52,117 nucleotides of DNA, taken from the NCBI GenBank assembly GCA_963169665.1, contig CAUJET010000034.1, forward strand, positions 1 to 52,117, given 5' to 3'. Both the position numbers and the translations under genes were made by a program. Positions 17,923 through 24,470 of this stretch are shown one piece after another. Origin of the DNA: Actinomycetota bacterium. Lineage in GTDB: Bacteria > Actinomycetota > Acidimicrobiia > Acidimicrobiales > Ilumatobacteraceae. Each line of letters starts with the position of its first letter. Within the stretch, counting starts at the first letter, position 1. Below the pieces are notes generated by a model, which was given only the letters and a program-made list of their open reading frames with translations, was not told where the DNA came from and did not search any database.

Positions 17923-18797
17923 CGCGTCTCTGGCTCTCTCGTCTGGTGCACCTCGCCCGGTTCCGTCTCGCCGTCGTGCTCATCGCGCTCGTGACGGTGT
18001 TCGTCGTCGCACCCGCCGCCGTGATCGCGCTGTCCGGTGGCGACGGCTCGCGTACCTGCTCCATCCGCGCCGAGGACGGCTCGTACCAGGACCGGCTGTC
18101 ACCGTCGGCGGACCACTGGTTCGGAACCGACGCACAGGGCTGCGACGTCTTCAGCCAGGTCGTGTTCGGCGCGCGCCCCTCGTTGCTCATCGGGGTCGGC
18201 AGCGGCCTCGTGATGGCCGTGATCGGCACGCTCTTCGGTGTCGTCGCCGCAGCGCGGGGCGGTTGGGTCGACAGCCTGGTCCGACGCATCGGCGACGTGA
18301 CGCTCGGGATCCCGTTCGTGGTCGGCGCGATCCTGTTGCTGTCGGTGCTCGCCGGTGACCAGCGCAGTCCGCTCGAGCTCGTCATCGCGTTGTCGTTGCT
18401 CGGCTGGCCGAGCACGGCGCGCATCGCCCGTGGCGCCGCCCGGACCGTGCTCGTCCAGCCGTACATCGAGTCCGCCCGCGCGGCGGGCGCCGGTACGTCG
18501 TATGTCATACGCCGGCACGTCCTCCCCAACGCCCTCCCGTCGGTGGTCGCCTACGCGAGCCTGAGCGCCGGGGCGCTGATCGCCGCCGAATCGACGCTCA
18601 CCTACCTCGGGATCGGACTCCAGGTGCCCACGATCTCGTGGGGGTTGATGATCGAGCAGGGCCAACGCTCGTACGGGCAGACTCCGCACCTGATCGTGTT
18701 CCCCGCGCTGTTCCTCACGGCGACGGTGGCGGCGTTCGTGCTGCTCGGCGATGCGTTGCGCGACAGCCTCGATGCCCAAGTGGAGGTCACCGCGTGA
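17919..18797 (+). CDS. ABC transporter permease (DppC type)
   Basis: The 292-residue permease has an N-terminal helix, a short extracytoplasmic segment with the DppC-type motif HWFGTDAQGCDVFSQVVFG, and five further helices. Its coupling loop contains YIESARAAGAGTSYVIRRHV and LPNALPSVV, and LTYLGIGLQVPTISWG is the usual C-terminal signature. The GTG start at 17919 overlaps the stop of the preceding permease by four bases. The usual dppD/dppF ATPase genes are absent downstream; a Crp-type regulator gene comes 91 bases later. Confidence 0.92.
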   Translation: MTRLWLSRLVHLARFRLAVVLIALVTVFVVAPAAVIALSGGDGSRTCSIRAEDGSYQDRLSPSADHWFGTDAQGCDVFSQVVFGARPSLLIGVGSGLVMAVIGTLFGVVAAARGGWVDSLVRRIGDVTLGIPFVVGAILLLSVLAGDQRSPLELVIALSLLGWPSTARIARGAARTVLVQPYIESARAAGAGTSYVIRRHVLPNALPSVVAYASLSAGALIAAESTLTYLGIGLQVPTISWGLMIEQGQRSYGQTPHLIVFPALFLTATVAAFVLLGDALRDSLDAQVEVTA

Positions 18798-18888
18798 CGA
18801 CCGTGCTCGCCCGTTCACATGCTGTGCGACATCGGCGTCGCCACGTGCGGCGCGGGCAGGCGCCGTCGGTGGTCGAGAGAGGCTCTGT

Positions 18889-19542
18889 ATGGACACGGAT
18901 CTGCTCGACGGTCTGAGCGATCCCGACCGGGATCTCGTGCTGTCGCGGATGTCCCGGCGGGCCTACTCCATCGGCGAGCTGCTGATCCTCGACGGCGATG
19001 TCGGCGACAGCATGCACATCATCGAGCGGGGCAAGGTGGCGGTGCGGAAGTCGACGGCGAAGGGCGAGGTCGTCACGCTGACGATCCTCGGCCCGGGGGC
19101 GAGCTTCGGTGAGCAGGCGTTGCTGTCGACGGCAGACCGCCGCACCGCCCACATCGTCGCGCTCGAGCCGGTGGTGACCCGCATCCTGCATCGGTCCGAC
19201 TTCGATGCGCTTCGGCGGCGACACCCGGCTGTCGAGCGGTTCCTGGTCGACGCGCTGGCGGAACAGGTACGTCGCCTGTCGGGTCAGGTCGTCGACGCCC
19301 TCTACCTCCACGCGGACCAGCGCGTGGTGAAGCGCCTCGTCGATCTCGCCGCGCTGTACGACGTCGGACGTGCGGAGATCGAGATCACGTTGCGCCAGGA
19401 GGACCTCGCATCGATGGCGGGGATCACCCGACCCACCGCGAACCGGGTGTTGCGCCAGCTCGCAGCGTCAGGGTTGATCGCGGTGCGTCGTGGGCGAACG
19501 ACCGTCCTCGATCAGGCAGGTCTGCGCCGACTGCTCGCCTGA
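18889..19542 (+). CDS. Crp/Fnr-family transcriptional regulator B
   Basis: The 217-residue regulator has the same layout as the protein at 14432: a cyclic-nucleotide-binding domain with GASFGEQALLSTADRRTAH, a dimer helix, and a winged helix with LRQEDLASMAGITRPTANR. Segments such as HPAVERFLVD, VRRLSG and ADQRVVKR align without gaps, so the two are paralogues. It ends with VRRGRTTVLDQAGLRRLLA, a segment repeated as a relic at 20837. A GAGAGAGG ribosome binding site precedes the ATG. It may control the adjacent transporter or the ilv and lipoprotein genes; no operator could be assigned. Confidence 0.9.
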   Translation: MDTDLLDGLSDPDRDLVLSRMSRRAYSIGELLILDGDVGDSMHIIERGKVAVRKSTAKGEVVTLTILGPGASFGEQALLSTADRRTAHIVALEPVVTRILHRSDFDALRRRHPAVERFLVDALAEQVRRLSGQVVDALYLHADQRVVKRLVDLAALYDVGRAEIEITLRQEDLASMAGITRPTANRVLRQLAASGLIAVRRGRTTVLDQAGLRRLLA

Positions 19543-19583
19543 ACGCTCGTGCGTCACGCGAGGCTGATCGGCGATGGCCCGGC

Positions 19584-19616
19584 GACGATCCCGAGACGAT
19601 CCCGAGACGATCCCGA
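19584..19616. repeat. Tandem repeat, 3 x 11 bp
   Basis: Three perfect copies of GACGATCCCGA lie at 19584-19594, 19595-19605 and 19606-19616, with a degenerate start of a fourth. They lie in the 252-base gap between the Crp B gene and the convergent lipoprotein gene. Confidence 0.85.
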
Positions 19617-19653
19617 GGCGATCCATCGCGACGAGCGCGTCCCCGACGTCCGT

Positions 19654-19723
19654 CGAGTCGTCGAGTCGTCGAGTCGTCGTGTCGTCGTGTCGTCGAGTCG
19701 TCGTGTCGTCGAGTCGTCGTGTC
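19654..19723. repeat. Octanucleotide microsatellite, about 8.7 copies
   Basis: Consecutive units of CGAGTCGT or CGTGTCGT run from 19654 to 19723, mixing A and T at the third position of the unit. A frame through it on the minus strand encodes a meaningless Asp/Ser/Thr/Arg/His repeat. No gene is visible in 19543-19794; this repeat and the 11-mer repeat are its main content. Confidence 0.85.
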
Positions 19724-19794
19724 ACCGTCGGTCGTGGCGGTGTCGGAGCACGGGTGACCGGTCGGCACGGTCCTCGCAGTGACGACGGTCGAGG

Positions 19795-20718
19795 TCAGAC
19801 CAGCACCAGCGACGCAATCATGGCGTCGAGTGCGCTTCGGTCGGCGGCCGCGACGTCGTTCGCCGTTCCGACGTTGAGTTCGTAGCGATTCCCGCCGATC
19901 TCGGTGATGAGCAGCGTGCCCGATTCCTGTTCGGAGAAGCACCAACCTCCGGTGCGCTCCACCCAGCTCATGACCCCGTCGAGACAGGTGGCGAGGGGCG
20001 CCTCCGGCACGTCGCCCACGGAGTACGTCGCCCCGTCACCATCGATGCCACCCACCGACATGGGCTCGACGTCGCCGACGGCGAGCCCGGGCAGGCTTGC
20101 GACATAGGCGAACCAGTCGTCGGGCAGCCCCCGCAGGTTCTCGAAGATCGGCGTTCCGTCGGGCAGGGCCAGCTGGTCGGCAGTGATGAACGGATCTGCG
20201 GGGATCGCGACGCCGGTGAGATCAGCGCCGTCCGCACCGAGCTCGGGGCGACCGTCCTTCAGATGGGCGATGGAGATCCATGCCTGGCCGAACGACGTGG
20301 CCGGGGTGAACCACGCGTTGATCGGGGTGACGAACACCAACCATCCGTCTTGGCCGACGACCTCGAACGCAGCCTGGTCGGTCTGGAAACGAACAGTCTC
20401 GCCATCTCGCAGCTGGATCGGCTCGTCTCCGGCAACGAGCACGGTCGCCCCACCGTTGTCCGCCGGTGTCGTTTCCGGTGAGTCGGTCGATGACGTGTCC
20501 GGACCCAGCGTCGATGAAACGACCGTCGTGGCCGGTGCATCCTCGGTCGCGGGCGGTGCAGCTGAGGTCGCCGGAGCTCCCGACGACTCCGACACAGCGG
20601 GCGTCGTCGCCGCAGTCGCCGTCGTCGCGGACGACTCGGTGCTGTCGGAGCCGCAGCCGGCAGTGAGGATCGCGGCGATGCCGATGAGCGAGATGAGACG
20701 TCCGGTCGTGGGGCGCAT
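19795..20718 (-). CDS. Secreted lipoprotein of unknown function (307 aa)
   Basis: A signal peptide with lipobox (AAILTAGC, Cys22) is followed by about 75 residues rich in Ser, Thr, Ala and Pro, typical of an extended anchor. The globular part (about 100-307) begins around VLVAGDEPIQLRDGETVRF and includes several Trp/Phe-rich strands (DGWLVFVTPINAWFTPATSF) and two cysteines (ATCLDG and GWCFSE) that may form a disulfide. No family is recognised. A GAGGA motif precedes the ATG at 20718. Upstream (about 20775-20815) are TCTG repeats and an imperfect inverted repeat. Confidence 0.75.
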   Translation of the reverse strand: MRPTTGRLISLIGIAAILTAGCGSDSTESSATTATAATTPAVSESSGAPATSAAPPATEDAPATTVVSSTLGPDTSSTDSPETTPADNGGATVLVAGDEPIQLRDGETVRFQTDQAAFEVVGQDGWLVFVTPINAWFTPATSFGQAWISIAHLKDGRPELGADGADLTGVAIPADPFITADQLALPDGTPIFENLRGLPDDWFAYVASLPGLAVGDVEPMSVGGIDGDGATYSVGDVPEAPLATCLDGVMSWVERTGGWCFSEQESGTLLITEIGGNRYELNVGTANDVAAADRSALDAMIASLVLV

Positions 20719-20836
20719 GTCAGGTCCTCGTGTCTGTTGGCCGACGGTCGACGGCAGCGCCCATGATCCAGTCGTCTGGCCGGTCTGTCTGTTCGTCTGC
20801 TGACACAGACGGCCCAATGCGACCCCGTCCTGCCGG

Positions 20837-20895
20837 TTCACCGTGCGGCGCGGACGGACGACGGTGCTCGATCAGGCCGGGTCGGGCCGATTCTC
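20837..20895 (+). pseudogene. Relic of a Crp-type regulator C-terminus
   Basis: Read in the plus frame, this segment encodes F-T-VRRGRTTVLDQAGSGR, almost the same as the last residues of the Crp B regulator (VRRGRTTVLDQAGLRR). The nucleotide sequence is also similar (GACGACGGTGCTCGATCAGG region). There is no upstream Crp domain in frame, and the frame then runs on antisense to the gene at 20933. It therefore looks like the remnant of a further duplicated regulator, or of a local duplication or deletion of the 3' end of the gene at 18889. Confidence 0.6.
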
Positions 20896-20932
20896 CGTGG
20901 ATGCCGTCGCGCCGAGTTCGATCGGCCGGCGA

Positions 20933-21370
20933 TCAGCCCAGCGAACGCTCGAGTGCGCGGAGACGCTGGCAGGCGTTGAGGAGGAGCTTGTACGTGATGT
21001 CCGGCTCCTCCTTCAGCAGCGGGCGCAGTGTGATCGACGCGAGCGAGTAGGCGCGGACCGGCGTCGTGGCCGTGACGGTGGCCGACCGCGGCGCCTGATC
21101 GAGCACGGCGAACTCGCCGAAGTACTGGCCCGGCCCGAGGGTCGCGACCTCGTGGCCGCGCACCGACACGATCGCGCCGCCTTCGACGATGAGGTAGAAC
21201 CGGCCGGTGAGGTCGCCTTCGGTGACGATCGAATCGCCAGGCGCGAAGGAGTGTTCTCGACACATGTCGGCGATCTGTTGCAGCTTGCGCTTGGGGAGCC
21301 CCGCGAACAGGCCCACCGTGCCGAGGAGTTCTGGGAGAGCGGAGGAATCGGACCGGCGTGACTTCGGCAT
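20933..21370 (-). CDS. Stand-alone cyclic-nucleotide-binding-domain protein
   Basis: The 145-residue protein consists only of a cNMP-binding beta-roll with flanking helices. FAPGDSIVTEGDLTGRFYLI, the LGPGQYFGEFAVL glutamate and QAPRSATV arginine of the phosphate-binding cassette are all present. There is no helix-turn-helix, so it is not a classical transcription factor. It is the second gene of a minus-strand pair, starting 13 bases after the GAF-subtilase stop. This suggests it senses a nucleotide or lipid-like ligand and modulates, or is a substrate of, the protease (inference). Its sequence is distinct from the two Crp paralogues nearby. Confidence 0.85.
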   Translation of the reverse strand: MPKSRRSDSSALPELLGTVGLFAGLPKRKLQQIADMCREHSFAPGDSIVTEGDLTGRFYLIVEGGAIVSVRGHEVATLGPGQYFGEFAVLDQAPRSATVTATTPVRAYSLASITLRPLLKEEPDITYKLLLNACQRLRALERSLG

Positions 21371-21383
21371 GGCGGCAGCGTAG

Positions 21384-22625
21384 TCACCCTGCGTTGACCG
21401 CGAGAGCGGACAGCACCGTGCGCGCCTGCCACGGGGTGATGCCCGGGTGCGCCGCGACGATCCTGGCGAGGTGACCGGCGATCACCGGTGCGGCGAAGCT
21501 GTTGCCGGTGGCCGAGATCGTGCCGCCGCCCTTCCAGGCCAGCTCGACGTCGATGCCCGGCGCACCCCACTCGGCCGGTCCGCCGGGATTCCACCAGAAG
21601 GTCTCCCGCTCGCTGCCGGGCGAACACGCGACCGAGAACACCCCGGCGAACTCGCTCGGGATGCTGCGCTTGCGATCGTTGTTCATCGCCGACACGAGCA
21701 TCACCCGTTCGAAGGCGGCCCGGTCGAGGAGGTCCCAGAACGTCTCGGCGTAGGTCTCGTTCGACGTCGACAGGCTCAGGTTGACGATGTCGACGTCGTG
21801 GTCGAGGCACCACTCGAGCCCGTGTGCGAACGCGAACGCGCTGCCCTTCAGGTTGGAGGCGAGCACGCGGACGCTGATGAGCTCGACGTCGGGGGCGAGC
21901 GCCCGGATCACGCCCGCACATGCGGTGCCGTGCCCGTAGAGGTCGTCGTGGGGACCCTCGACGAACCGGATGCCGTGCTCTGCCGCCTCGTCGCGCTCCA
22001 CCACGACGGCGCGGTCGACCCGGCCGACCATCGGGTGACCGGACTCGACGCCGGAGTCGATCACTGCGACGCGAACGCCACGACCCGAGCGATCACCGAA
22101 CGCCCAGTCACGGGTGATGGCCGATCCGAGGTCGGTGAGCGGGACGGCGCCGAGGCGTCGGTCGTGGAAGGGTTCCGACCACGCGGGCGGGTCGTCGACG
22201 GCTCGGTCGAGCACCGACAGCACGCCGAGCACGATTGCCGCGTCGTCGATGCCGGCCATGATCGGCACCACGGTCAACGACGCGGGCACGAAGCCCGTCC
22301 GGTCGGCGATGTCGCGCGCGAACCGCGGGTCGTCGGTCGGCCGGTCGACCGTCAACGACTGGCCGGTGACCGCGGCGTAACCGGCCAGCCCGCGGCTCAC
22401 CGGCAGCGCCACGCCGACGATCGAGGCCGCCCCCTCGCCGTCGGCGGCGACGTAGTGCAGCAGGTCGCCGTCGATCACCGCGACCGACACCGCCGCCGCG
22501 CCGAAGGTGGCGCGGGCGTCGCGACAGGCGGATGCGACGGGTTCGGCGGCGCTCGGGGGGAGCGGCACGGGAGGCAGCGCGGCCACCAGTGCCGCCAGCC
22601 GATCGATCAGCTCACCGTGACGCAT
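21384..22625 (-). CDS. Cytoplasmic GAF-subtilase (S8 peptidase)
   Basis: The 413-residue protein fuses a GAF-like sensor domain (about 1-150; SVAVIDGDLLHYVAADGEG, LPVSRGLAGYAAVTGQS, PIMAG) to a subtilisin-type protease domain (about 165-413). The catalytic triad is complete: Asp190 (VAVIDSGVESGHP), His232 (LYGHGTACAG) and Ser376 (ATGNSFAAP), with Asn315/316 (SAMNND) at the oxyanion hole. There is no signal peptide, I9 propeptide or membrane segment, so it should act in the cytoplasm, possibly switched by a ligand bound to the GAF domain. It is the first gene of a pair with the cNMP-binding protein. A 14-bp hairpin lies 33 bases upstream of its ATG. Confidence 0.88.
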   Translation of the reverse strand: MRHGELIDRLAALVAALPPVPLPPSAAEPVASACRDARATFGAAAVSVAVIDGDLLHYVAADGEGAASIVGVALPVSRGLAGYAAVTGQSLTVDRPTDDPRFARDIADRTGFVPASLTVVPIMAGIDDAAIVLGVLSVLDRAVDDPPAWSEPFHDRRLGAVPLTDLGSAITRDWAFGDRSGRGVRVAVIDSGVESGHPMVGRVDRAVVVERDEAAEHGIRFVEGPHDDLYGHGTACAGVIRALAPDVELISVRVLASNLKGSAFAFAHGLEWCLDHDVDIVNLSLSTSNETYAETFWDLLDRAAFERVMLVSAMNNDRKRSIPSEFAGVFSVACSPGSERETFWWNPGGPAEWGAPGIDVELAWKGGGTISATGNSFAAPVIAGHLARIVAAHPGITPWQARTVLSALAVNAG

Positions 22626-22657
22626 CCGGCGAAGTCTGGCCGATGTACTCCGGCACA

Positions 22658-22696
22658 ACCCACACCGGTCGTGCCGGCGAGACGACCGGTGTGGGT
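22658..22696. repeat. Perfect 14-bp inverted repeat
   Basis: ACCCACACCGGTCG (22658-22671) is exactly complementary to CGACCGGTGTGGGT (22683-22696), with an 11-base spacer. It lies between the subtilase start at 22625 and the possible small gene starting at 22806 on the other strand. No T tract follows on either strand. It could be an operator for a dimeric regulator, an RNA hairpin in the subtilase leader, or the terminator of DUF3054 transcription. Confidence 0.75.
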
Positions 22697-22805
22697 CGGC
22701 CGGCCGGCCGACCGACGCGATCCGATCCGTCCGTCTGACTGTCGACACCGAGCACGGCCGCCACTGCGGGAACCGCAGCACCGGGGGTGACAGGAGTCGA
22801 CCGTC

Positions 22806-22956
22806 GTGAGCACCGAACAGCAGCCCATCGACGACACCGAGGCCCACCTCCGGCGGGGTGCGGTCGCGGAGGCCCCTCCCGAGGGTCCCCGTCGCTGGGT
22901 CGACCAGGCCGAGGCCACCGACACCGAGGGTCAGCTGCGAGCCCGTCACCCCGTGA
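22806..22956 (+). CDS. Possible small protein with DTE-type repeat, frame disturbed
   Basis: A GTG at 22806 has an excellent ribosome binding site (AGGAG at 22792-22796, 9-base spacing). It opens a coding-like stretch of 48-49 residues with two related motifs, IDDTEAHLRRG and TDTEGQLRARH. The frame has no natural end: it runs on antisense through DUF3054 to 23552 with shadow-like composition. One fewer C in the CCCC run at about 22949-22952 would end the protein at TGA 22954-22956, just before the DUF3054 stop. I therefore suspect a frameshift, real or from sequencing. I recall small actinobacterial proteins with D-x-E-G/A-H repeats, but cannot name a family. Confidence 0.4.
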
Positions 22957-22976
22957 GGCGGGCGGCGGACCGACGA

Positions 22977-23396
22977 TCAGCTGCCCCGGCGGCGAGTCAC
23001 CACCAGCTGGGCTGCTCGCCAGCCGAGCAGCAGTGCGCCCGTGACCAGCGTGGCCACGATCACGAACGACAACGCCGTTCCCCGGTCGAACACGGTGCGA
23101 CGGAGCAACATCCCGATAGCGACCGTCACGACCCACACCCACGCGCCGGTGCGGAGCGCCTCGGGTCGCCGCCACGCCCGCGCCGCGAGCCAGGCGATGC
23201 CGACCGCGATGACGAATGGTGCGGCCACCTTCGCCGTCTCGACGAGTGCGTTGCCCCCCTCGTCGTGACTGCGACGACCGGCGGCGACGAAGGCGATCAC
23301 GGCGACGACGTCGAACGCCGCCGCACGCAGCACCCGTCGGGACGAGATCGCCTCGGCCGGAGCAGCGGTCGTGGTGTGGGACGAAGGGTCGGGCAC
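22977..23396 (-). CDS. DUF3054 family membrane protein
   Basis: The 139-residue protein has four predicted membrane helices (about residues 27-45, 52-72, 82-99 and 106-128) separated by short loops. It has the DUF3054 hallmarks FDVVAVIAFVAAGRRSHDEG near the N-terminus and a later TVFDRGTALSFVIVAT. The family is common in actinobacteria and its function is unknown. Its start is 4 bases downstream of the flavin reductase stop, so the two are probably cotranscribed. The C-terminus is basic (RRRGS). Confidence 0.85.
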   Translation of the reverse strand: MPDPSSHTTTAAPAEAISSRRVLRAAAFDVVAVIAFVAAGRRSHDEGGNALVETAKVAAPFVIAVGIAWLAARAWRRPEALRTGAWVWVVTVAIGMLLRRTVFDRGTALSFVIVATLVTGALLLGWRAAQLVVTRRRGS

Positions 23397-23400
23397 GCCG

Positions 23401-23895
23401 TCAGTGTGCCTGGAAGCGACCGAGACCGCCCTTGTAGAACAGCAGCGGCAGGGGTTCCGTCGCTGGGTCGGCGTGCTCGAGTTCGACCACGCGGCCCATC
23501 ACGAAGTGGTGGTCGCCGGCGTCGTACACCTCGTCGATGGTGCAGTCCATGAACGCGATCGCTGCGTCGAGGACCGGCGACCCGGTGATGTCCGACGGAT
23601 GCCACGCCACCCCGTCGAAGGGCTGCTCGATGCTGCTCTTGGCGAACTGCCAGCAGAGCTCGCCCTGGTCGTGTCCGAGCACGTTCACGCAGAACGACCC
23701 CGAGGCCCGGATCTTGTGCCAGCGGTCGGAGGTGACCATCGGGAGGAACCCGACGAGCGGCGGGTCGAGCGACACCGAGGTGAACGAACCGATCGTGAAG
23801 CCGACCGGCTCGCCGTCGAGGATGCCGGTCACCACGGTGACGCCGGTCGGGAAATGGCCGAGCACCTGTCGGTACTTCATGGGGTCGATCGACAT
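23401..23895 (-). CDS. Flavin reductase family protein
   Basis: The 164-residue protein has the FMN-binding split-barrel fold of the HpaC/NTAB group, which supplies reduced flavin to oxygenases or carries FMN itself. Family motifs visible are FPTGVTVVT, GFTIGSFTSVSLDPPLVGF, SGSFCVNVL and the C-terminal HHFVMGRVVELEH. No partner monooxygenase lies next to it, so its physiological partner is unknown. The ATG at 23895 was chosen because TACAGT lies 7 bases upstream; ATG 23880 would remove five residues. DUF3054 follows on the same strand. Confidence 0.88.
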   Translation of the reverse strand: MSIDPMKYRQVLGHFPTGVTVVTGILDGEPVGFTIGSFTSVSLDPPLVGFLPMVTSDRWHKIRASGSFCVNVLGHDQGELCWQFAKSSIEQPFDGVAWHPSDITGSPVLDAAIAFMDCTIDEVYDAGDHHFVMGRVVELEHADPATEPLPLLFYKGGLGRFQAH

Positions 23896-23902
23896 GGATG
23901 GG

Positions 23903-23908
23903 ACTGTA
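23903..23908 (-). promoter_or_regulatory. -10 element, probable leaderless start of flavin reductase
   Basis: On the minus strand TACAGT is followed by 7 bases and the ATG at 23895, with no Shine-Dalgarno motif. It lies within the 56-base divergent gap to the 5-formyl-THF cyclo-ligase gene. Confidence 0.5.
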
Positions 23909-23951
23909 GACCGCGGAGTCCGGTGACACGCCGGTGTGCGATCCTGTGCGG

Positions 23952-24470
23952 GTGATCGACAAGCCCACCCTGCGTCGGCGGATGCGCCAGGCGTGCGAGC
24001 TGATCGACGACCGCACGCTGCGCAGCGTTCAGCTGTGGGCGGAGGTCGCCGAGCTCCCCCAGTACCGGACGGCGCGCATCGTGATGGCGTTCGCTGCGAT
24101 GGCATCGGAACCCGAGACCGACGGGCTGTTCGCCCGCCTCGAGCGCGACGGCAAGGTGCTCGTCCTGCCCCGCATCGTCGGCGACCTGCTCGAACCTGCT
24201 TTGGTGGGGGAGGGCACCAGGCCGGCCGTCTGGGGCATCCAGGAACCGCAGGGCGCCGTGGTCGACCCGACGACGATCGACCTGATCATCGTGCCCGGCG
24301 TCGCGTTCACGAGCGATGGCGGCCGGCTCGGTCACGGCAAGGCCTACTACGACCGGTTCCTGCCGGGCACACGGGCCTTCACCGTCGGCGCGTGCTTCGC
24401 CGAGCAACTGGTGGACGAACTCCCACTCGAACCGCACGACGTGCGCCTCGATCTGGTGGTGGCGGGATGA
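23952..24470 (+). CDS. 5-formyltetrahydrofolate cyclo-ligase
   Basis: The 172-residue enzyme converts 5-formyl-THF to 5,10-methenyl-THF using ATP, salvaging a storage or inhibitory folate. The nucleotide and substrate motif GGRLGHGKAYYDRFL (about 121-135) is present, as are DLIIVPGVAFTSDG and VLPRIVGD. The N-terminal basic segment IDKPTLRRRMRQ is usual for the family. The start is the GTG at 23952. Its stop overlaps the ATG of the following dehydratase-like gene (ATGA), implying coupled translation. The name is family-level; no symbol is asserted. Confidence 0.9.
   Translation: MIDKPTLRRRMRQACELIDDRTLRSVQLWAEVAELPQYRTARIVMAFAAMASEPETDGLFARLERDGKVLVLPRIVGDLLEPALVGEGTRPAVWGIQEPQGAVVDPTTIDLIIVPGVAFTSDGGRLGHGKAYYDRFLPGTRAFTVGACFAEQLVDELPLEPHDVRLDLVVAG

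Noticed and set aside
18820..18830. CACA-N3-TGTG palindrome upstream of the Crp B gene
   Set aside because: The orientation and spacing do not match the TGTGA-N6-TCACA Crp/Fnr consensus, and no second copy occurs near the transporter or ilvD promoters.
19468..19725. Asp/Ser/Thr/Arg/His-repeat protein on the minus strand across the octamer repeat
   Set aside because: It is only the translation of the microsatellite, without a ribosome binding site or a non-repetitive domain.
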